Source: Bacteroidota bacterium
GTDB taxonomy: Bacteria; Bacteroidota; Bacteroidia; Bacteroidales; Rikenellaceae
Length of the DNA: 12,000 nt
Assembly: GCA_023443765.1 (NCBI GenBank)
Contig: JAEZTA010000125.1
Location: forward strand, 1-12,000
Direction of reading: 5' to 3'
The notes below the pieces were generated by a model. That model searched no databases and was not told where the DNA came from. It worked only from the letters and a program-made list of their open reading frames with translations. The position numbers and the translations under genes were made by a program. This document shows positions 8,389-12,000 of this stretch, piece by piece; within the stretch, counting starts at the first letter, position 1, and the number at the start of each line of letters is the position of its first letter.

Positions 8389-8419
8389 TTTGCAAAAAAG
8401 AAAAAACAGGTTATCTTTG
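8389..8419 (+). promoter_or_regulatory. Bacteroidota primary-sigma promoter for tdk
   Basis: A -33 element TTTG (8389-8392) and a -7 element TATCTTTG (8412-8419, full match to TAnnTTTG) are separated by 19 nt, the usual Bacteroidota spacing. An A-rich spacer lies between them. Transcription should begin around 8424-8428, leaving a leader of about 80 nt before the tdk ATG. The leader contains CCGGT (8424-8428), ACCGGTC (8443-8449) and GACCGG (8478-8483), which allow two mutually exclusive stems. Confidence 0.8.
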
Positions 8420-8505
8420 TATGCCGGTTGAGATAGGCAAACACCGGTCGATCGCGCAAATTTCCTCCGGACGAAAAGACCGGCAACTATAAATAAGTAA
8501 AACAG

Positions 8506-9081
8506 ATGTTTTTAGAAAATGCCAGCCGCAAAGGCTGGATCGAAGTCGTATGCGGTTCGATGTTCTCGGGAAAGACCGAGGAGTTGATCCGCCGCCTGAA
8601 ACGGGCCCAGTTCGCCCACCTGCGGGTGGAGATTTTCAAACCCCGGATCGACGTGCGCTACTCCGAAGAGGAGGTCGTGTCGCACGACTCGAACGCCATC
8701 CGTTCCACCCCCGTCGAATCGCCGCAGAACATCCTGCTGATGACCACCGATGTCGACGTGGTGGGTATCGACGAGGCGCAGTTCTTCGACGAAAGCATTG
8801 TCGACGTATGCCGCAAGCTGGCTAACAACGGCGTGCGCGTGATCGTCGCGGGACTGGACATGGACTACACCGGAAAACCCTTCGGCCCGATGCCGGCACT
8901 GATGGCCACCGCGGAGTATGTCACCAAGGTACACGCCATCTGCGTCCGCTGCGGCAACCTCGCCCACCATTCGCACCGCCTGACCAGCGACGAAAAGCAG
9001 GTGATGCTCGGCGCGCAGGACAGCTACGAACCTATCTGCCGCCACTGCTTCAACAAACTCGTGAACAGCGAGAAAGAGTAA
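8506..9081 (+). CDS. tdk: Thymidine kinase (type II, TK1-like)
   Basis: The 191-residue cytoplasmic enzyme phosphorylates thymidine to dTMP with ATP (pyrimidine salvage). The Walker A P-loop GSMFSGKT is at 17-24. The DEAQF motif at 89-93 holds the catalytic Glu90. FKPRID at 45-50 is the conserved segment after the P-loop helix. A structural zinc site is formed by CVRC (Cys146, Cys149) and CRHC (Cys178, Cys181). The substrate-lasso region with GAQDSYEPIC contains the conserved Tyr174. Length is normal and all key residues are present, so it should be active. The ATG at 8506 follows an A-rich leader and places the P-loop at the usual distance from the N-terminus. The gene has its own promoter (8389-8419) and terminator (9111-9140), so it appears monocistronic and unrelated to the flanking operons. 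Confidence 0.97.
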   Translation: MFLENASRKGWIEVVCGSMFSGKTEELIRRLKRAQFAHLRVEIFKPRIDVRYSEEEVVSHDSNAIRSTPVESPQNILLMTTDVDVVGIDEAQFFDESIVDVCRKLANNGVRVIVAGLDMDYTGKPFGPMPALMATAEYVTKVHAICVRCGNLAHHSHRLTSDEKQVMLGAQDSYEPICRHCFNKLVNSEKE

Positions 9082-9110
9082 CTCCCGGCCGCACAGCCGA
9101 CGACGATAAG

Positions 9111-9140
9111 ACCGCAATCCGAACTCCGGGTTGCGGTTTT
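9111..9140 (+). terminator. Intrinsic terminator of tdk
   Basis: ACCGCAA (9111-9117) pairs with TTGCGGT (9131-9137), and the inner TCCG with CGGG (one T-G wobble), around the loop AACTC. TTTT follows at 9137-9140, then GCTTTG. It lies about 30 nt past the tdk stop. The rest of the tdk-to-small-ORF gap (to 9264) holds nothing else I can support. Confidence 0.8.
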
Positions 9141-9264
9141 GCTTTGCAGCCAAAGGCCCTAAAAGGCCGTCATCCGGACGCAACGAGTGTGAATTTCAGG
9201 TCGCGAAAGCACCGAAACGGCAAAATATCCCTATCTTGGTATTCGGAATCAACCTCTAACCCAC

Positions 9265-9528
9265 ATGACGACACTCATTTTTCTCCTGCTGCTGATCATA
9301 CTCATAGTCATAATCGTACAGAGCGGGAGCATCCAGAGGAAACTCGACGAGTTGAGAAACCGACTCGATTATGTCCAACGGCAGCTCCGGACCGAAGAAC
9401 GGGCTTCGAACAGGCAACAGCCCGCAGAGGAGCAGGCAATGGCCCACGATAGGCCGCATCGTGGTATTCATCCTGCTGGTGCTCTCGTTCCTCTACCAGC
9501 GGTTGAAATCGGCCCTGTTCCGGGATGA
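9265..9528 (+). CDS. Small hypothetical membrane protein (N-terminal anchor plus short coiled coil); frame possibly broken near its 3' end
   Basis: I do not recognise a family. The 87-codon frame encodes a very hydrophobic segment at residues 3-19 (TLIFLLLLIILIVIIVQ), then a charged helix at about 22-45 (QRKLDELRNRLDYVQRQL) with heptad-like Leu/Ile/Val spacing, suggesting a membrane-anchored coiled coil. Up to about residue 58 codon usage is plausible. Beyond 9449 this frame has mostly T-ending codons and a Pro/His/Ala-rich product, unlike every confident gene here, while the next frame over becomes strongly G/C-ending and encodes a second hydrophobic segment. The true protein may therefore end elsewhere or be fused to that frame by a shift. 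The ATG at 9265 is the first in frame and is preceded by a C/A-rich leader. A terminator follows at 9542. Confidence is moderate for the N-terminal half and low for the C-terminal third. Confidence 0.5.
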   Translation: MTTLIFLLLLIILIVIIVQSGSIQRKLDELRNRLDYVQRQLRTEERASNRQQPAEEQAMAHDRPHRGIHPAGALVPLPAVEIGPVPG

Positions 9529-9541
9529 CGAAAAAGCCTGA
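9371..9541 (+). CDS. Overlapping small membrane-protein ORF, or the frameshifted 3' half of the preceding gene
   Basis: Starting from the ATG at 9371, inside the preceding small gene but one base out of frame with it, this 56-codon frame encodes a Ser/Gly/Arg-rich stretch. A clear transmembrane segment follows at about residues 29-42 (RIVVFILLVLSFLY), then a basic/acidic tail ending RDDEKA. From 9449 to the stop nearly all codons end in G or C, like the confident genes of this window, which is the main support. The first 25 codons are ambiguous because both frames look acceptable there. Either this is a separate overlapping gene, or one extra base around 9420-9450 has broken a single 91-residue protein with a membrane segment at each end and a coiled coil between. 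The stop abuts the terminator stem at 9542. Confidence 0.4.
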   Translation: MSNGSSGPKNGLRTGNSPQRSRQWPTIGRIVVFILLVLSFLYQRLKSALFRDDEKA

Positions 9542-9571
9542 AAAAAGCCGCCTCTTTCGGGGCGGCTTTTT
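9542..9571. terminator. Bidirectional intrinsic terminator between convergent units
   Basis: AAAAAGCCGCC (9542-9552) pairs with GGCGGCTTTTT (9561-9571) around an 8-nt loop. A T-run is present on both strands (TTTTT at 9567-9571, and A-run 9541-9546 read as T on the minus strand). It serves the small plus-strand ORFs and the minus-strand gene whose stop is at 9574-9576. Confidence 0.88.
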
Positions 9572-9573
9572 CA

Positions 9574-10266
9574 TCAGCGGGCGGCGCGCAGGGCGTCGAT
9601 AAACCCGGGCCAGAGCACCCAGAGGTTCTCGGTCTGCAACCACAGTTCGCGGGCCTGTGCGGCAGGCGAGGGGCGTTCGCTTTCGATGTCGCGCAGGTAT
9701 GCTTCGTCAGCCGGATGTTCGTCGGCCGTAAATTCGGCGAACCACGGTGCAAAGCGCGTCCGGAACCGCTGCAACTCCCCTTCGGGCAGTTTGTCGTCGC
9801 GGCGGAAGGCCGACCACAGCAGCAGCAGTTCGCGCCCCGGATGTTTGTCCGAAACATCGTTGATCACCTCGTCGAACAGCTCCTGCTCGTCCATGGCCAG
9901 ATAATCAAAGGCCAGCAGTTCGCTCCCCTCCAGATGGTCTTCGGGGTCGAGTTCCAACAGCATTTCGAGCAGCGCAGCCGACATTTCGAAATCGTTGATC
10001 AGGAAGTGGTCGATGGCCGAAGCGAGGACCAGTTCCAATGCCGCGCGCGAATTGCGGTGGTTCCATTCGAGGTTGACCTCCTCGTCCTCGGGAATCAGTT
10101 CGGCGAGGCGCTGAAAGGCCTGAAAACGTTCGTTACAGGCCCCTTCGATATCACCGGCCACCTGCATCTCGCGGGAGTGGGCCAGAATTTTCGCGAAGTT
10201 ATAGGGTCCTTCGCCGACCACCTCGAAGGTTTGGTCGGGAGTGGGTTCAAGATATGCTTTTTGCAT
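9574..10266 (-). CDS. TPR-like helical hypothetical protein, cotranscribed with cstA
   Basis: The 230-residue product is acidic, has no signal peptide or membrane segment, and should be cytoplasmic. It is almost entirely helical. Residues about 76-140 look like degenerate tetratricopeptide-type helix pairs (AIDHFLINDFEMSAALLEMLLELDP, then EGSELLAFDYLAMDEQELFDEVI), where a short helix, an Asp-Pro turn and a longer helix repeat. The N-terminus YLEPTPDQTFEV and the Trp-rich C-terminus (residues 208-221, with LWLQTENLWVLWPGF) are distinctive, but I cannot attach a named family with certainty. Its ATG (10264-10266, minus strand) lies inside the cstA 3' end with a 20-nt overlap, implying translational coupling and a role linked to the transporter, perhaps as a regulatory or scaffold partner. 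That role is inference only. A bidirectional terminator sits just past the stop. Confidence 0.75.
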   Translation of the reverse strand: MQKAYLEPTPDQTFEVVGEGPYNFAKILAHSREMQVAGDIEGACNERFQAFQRLAELIPEDEEVNLEWNHRNSRAALELVLASAIDHFLINDFEMSAALLEMLLELDPEDHLEGSELLAFDYLAMDEQELFDEVINDVSDKHPGRELLLLWSAFRRDDKLPEGELQRFRTRFAPWFAEFTADEHPADEAYLRDIESERPSPAAQARELWLQTENLWVLWPGFIDALRAAR

Positions 10267-11719
10267 CGTTATTTCTGAGTTTGAAGATCATTGCAAGGAG
10301 TACCGCCAGCGTCACGCCGCCGCCCAGCAGATAAGCCACCGTCCGGTTCTGCATGCCGAACATCAGCGGTGAAACGAAAATATAGCTGGCACAGACATAC
10401 GTCATGACAAGGGCCGGAATCAGTCCCACCCAGATGTTGCGTTTCCGGGACCGGAGGTAGGCGACGATCATCCAGAGCGTCACTGCCGCGAGGGTCTGGT
10501 TCATCCACGCGAAGTAGCTCCACATAGCCTGGAACGGCAGTGCGAAGATAATGAGCAATCCCAGTGCGAAGAGCGGAATGCAGATATAAATACGCTTGCG
10601 CAGCGAGCGCTGTTCGACGCCCATGAAGTCCGCCACGATCAGCCGTGCGGAGCGAAAAGCCGTATCGCCCGAAGTGATGGCGCAGGCCACCACGCCGAAG
10701 ATGACGAAGACGGCCAGCACCGGCCCCAGCGTCTTGTTGGCGATGACATCGACCATGACGGCAGCCTGGCCGCCGTATTCGGCGATAGCCCCGTTCAAAC
10801 CGGCGACATCGCCCCAGAAAGCCATGGCGATAGCCGCCCAGATCAGAGCGATGATCGACTCGGAGATCATTGCGCCGTAGAACACCGAGCGGCTCTCGCG
10901 TTCGTTGCGCATGCAGCGGGCCATCAGCGGCGACTGTGTGGCGTGGAAGCCCGAAATGGCGCCGCAGGCGATGGTCGTGAAGAGCATCGGAACGATCGGA
11001 AACTCCTTCGCATCAGCAATGCAATTTTTGAAAGAGATGAACTCCGGGATGGTATATTCTCCGCCGAAAAACAGCACGAAAAGGATGCCCACGGCCATAA
11101 ACAGCAGGGCGAAGCCGAAGACAGGGTAGATGCGGCCGATGATCTTGTCGACGGGCAGCAGCGTGGCGGCGATGTAGTAGACGAGGATCACGCCCAGCAC
11201 GATCAGCAGCAGCCACGAGAAGCCGCCGAAGGCGATGCCTTCGAGCGCCGGGATGTCGAGGCGGTTGGCGACGAGCGACGCGGGCTGCGAGAGGAACACT
11301 GCTCCCACGAGGATCATAAGTCCCGCGGAGAAGAGTCGCATCACGACCTTCATACTGCCACCGAGGTACACGCCCGCGGACTCGGGAAGGCTCGCGCCGT
11401 CGTGGCGCAGTGAGATGACCCCGGCAATGAAGTCATGCGCAGCGCCCATGAAGATGCCGCCGAAGGTGATCCACAGGAATGCTACGGGACCGTAAGCCGC
11501 ACCGAGCACGGCGCCGAAAATCGGGCCGAGGCCCGCGATATTGAGTAACTGGATCAGGAAGATGCGCCAACGGGGCAGGGGTACATAGTCTACGCCGTCG
11601 TACAGCCGGCTACAGGGAGTTTCGGCCGCAGGGTCGATGCCGACAAGCCGCTCCAGATAGCGTCCATAGGTAAAATATGCGGCCACCAGCAGTGCCAGGC
11701 ACACCAGAAATGTAATCAT
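10247..11719 (-). CDS. cstA: CstA-family carbon starvation protein A, short form (inner-membrane transporter)
   Basis: This 490-residue polytopic inner-membrane protein belongs to the CstA family, whose characterised members take up pyruvate or peptides. Family blocks are visible: NIAGLGPIFGAVLGAAYGP at 60-78, GGIFMGAAHDF at 87-97, TIACGAISGFHATQSPLMAR at 249-268, and ITSGDTAFRSARLI at 348-361, with roughly a dozen hydrophobic helices between and after. The E. coli paralogues are about 700 residues; this shorter version lacks part of the C-terminal region but ends naturally with a basic, soluble tail, so it looks like the compact Bacteroidota form rather than a truncation. The ATG at 11719 (minus strand) gives a typical N-terminal helix. 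A weak promoter candidate lies just upstream. The gene overlaps the next cistron by 20 nt. The substrate is not determined; peptide or pyruvate uptake is inferred from relatives. Confidence 0.93.
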   Translation of the reverse strand: MITFLVCLALLVAAYFTYGRYLERLVGIDPAAETPCSRLYDGVDYVPLPRWRIFLIQLLNIAGLGPIFGAVLGAAYGPVAFLWITFGGIFMGAAHDFIAGVISLRHDGASLPESAGVYLGGSMKVVMRLFSAGLMILVGAVFLSQPASLVANRLDIPALEGIAFGGFSWLLLIVLGVILVYYIAATLLPVDKIIGRIYPVFGFALLFMAVGILFVLFFGGEYTIPEFISFKNCIADAKEFPIVPMLFTTIACGAISGFHATQSPLMARCMRNERESRSVFYGAMISESIIALIWAAIAMAFWGDVAGLNGAIAEYGGQAAVMVDVIANKTLGPVLAVFVIFGVVACAITSGDTAFRSARLIVADFMGVEQRSLRKRIYICIPLFALGLLIIFALPFQAMWSYFAWMNQTLAAVTLWMIVAYLRSRKRNIWVGLIPALVMTYVCASYIFVSPLMFGMQNRTVAYLLGGGVTLAVLLAMIFKLRNNDAKSIS

Positions 11720-11747
11720 CGCGAATCAGTTGGGATCAGTTTAAACG

Positions 11748-11781
11748 CGAATATAGCAAGAAATGCGAGAATTTTCGCAAA
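11748..11781 (-). promoter_or_regulatory. Candidate promoter for the cstA operon
   Basis: On the minus strand, TTTG (11781-11778) is followed after 22 nt by TATATTCG (11755-11748), which matches TAnnTTTG at all but one defined position. Spacing is slightly longer than the usual 19-21. A start near 11741 would leave a leader of about 20 nt. The surrounding 11720-11849 gap is very AT-rich, unlike the rest of the window, which fits a regulatory region for both cstA and the divergent tRNA gene. Confidence 0.35.
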
Positions 11782-11849
11782 ATTGTTGCGAGAAAAGAAT
11801 ATTTTTCAGATATTTGCAATCCCAAAGGGAACCTTTGTGTTCCCCAAAG

Positions 11850-11921
11850 GCTGAATTAGCTCAGCGGTAGAGCACTTCACTCGTAATGAAGGGGTCCCGA
11901 GTTCAAATCTCGGTTTCGGCT
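11850..11921 (+). tRNA. tRNA-Thr (anticodon CGT)
   Basis: A full cloverleaf can be drawn. The acceptor GCTGAAT (11850-11856) pairs with TTTCGGC (11914-11920), with a T-G pair at position 3 and a T-T mismatch at position 7. The D arm is GCTC/GAGC, the anticodon stem CTTCA/TGAAG with loop CTCGTAA, anticodon CGT at 11882-11884 (reads ACG, threonine). The variable loop is GGGTC, the T arm CCGAG/CTCGG with loop TTCAAAT, and the discriminator T. CCA is not encoded, so it must be added after transcription. A terminator follows at 11961. Confidence 0.93.
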
Positions 11922-11960
11922 CGAAACTGCGAAAGCGCCGCAGGCGCAGGAACGAAAGGG

Positions 11961-11995
11961 AAAACCGCTTCAAGGTAGCTTGAAAGCGGTTTTTT
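11961..11995 (+). terminator. Intrinsic terminator downstream of tRNA-Thr
   Basis: AAAACCGCTTCAAG (11961-11974) pairs with CTTG-A-AAGCGGTTTT (3' arm from 11979, one bulged A) around the loop GTAG, running into six T at 11990-11995. It ends a 39-nt trailer after the tRNA, which also holds a small GCGCC/GGCGC stem (11935-11947). Confidence 0.85.
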
Positions 11996-12000
11996 CGTTT

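Noticed and set aside
7659..8486. 275-codon antisense ORF over the PKD-like gene and its terminator
   Set aside because: It runs through the strong terminator and the tdk promoter, and the product shows no recognisable family or membrane/signal features.
9232..9239. TATCTTGG as a promoter -7 element for the small membrane ORF
   Set aside because: One mismatch to TAnnTTTG and no TTTG or TTG at the required distance upstream, so support is too weak.
9144..9452. 102-codon plus-strand ORF starting in the tdk terminator region
   Set aside because: The product is His/Arg/Thr-rich with poor codon pattern, and it overlaps the better-supported membrane-protein frame.
10943..11413. Plus-strand ORF inside cstA, Glu/Asp/His-rich
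   Set aside because: It is the antisense shadow of transmembrane codons in cstA, with low-complexity composition.
1..12000. CRISPR array, insertion sequence, integrase or attachment site next to the tRNA
   Set aside because: No regularly spaced repeats, transposase or integrase frames, and no second copy of the tRNA 3' end are visible in the window.

Overview
The window comes from a GC-rich member of the Bacteroidota, most likely a gut Alistipes-type (Rikenellaceae) organism. That assignment is inferred from gene content and style, not from a database match. The evidence is a SusC/SusD outer-membrane pair with accessory lipoproteins, A-rich leaders instead of strong Shine-Dalgarno sites, a clear Bacteroidota promoter (TTTG, 19 nt, TAnnTTTG) upstream of tdk, and strongly G/C-ending codons. 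Codon bias of that kind also produces long spurious antisense ORFs.

Positions 1-8353 hold the downstream part of one plus-strand operon. In order it encodes the C-terminal part of a zinc-dependent metalloprotease (catalytic part outside the window), a SusC/RagA TonB-dependent transporter with an N-terminal STN signalling domain, a SusD-like binding lipoprotein, a DUF4843-type lipoprotein, and a PKD-like lipoprotein whose C-terminal part resembles a beta-propeller. Gaps are 50, 12, 8 and 11 nt, and a strong terminator follows. No glycan-degrading enzyme is visible. Pairing a SusCD transporter with a protease suggests capture and import of peptides or protein fragments rather than polysaccharide. 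The most notable local feature is a run of nine G residues right after the SusC signal peptide. Gain or loss of one G would put a stop within 0-5 further codons, which is the architecture of a phase-variable switch.

Positions 8354-9140 hold a stand-alone thymidine kinase gene (tdk) with its own promoter and terminator. Positions 9265-9541 hold a small membrane-protein locus in which coding character moves from one frame to the next. It could be two overlapping small genes or one gene carrying a frameshift. A bidirectional terminator separates it from a minus-strand operon: a short-form CstA-family transporter followed by a helical, TPR-like cytoplasmic protein whose start codon lies inside the end of cstA (20-nt overlap). 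The right end carries a tRNA-Thr(CGT) gene on the plus strand with an intrinsic terminator.

No insertion sequence, phage gene, CRISPR array or replication origin is visible. All gene-free stretches are shorter than 300 nt.
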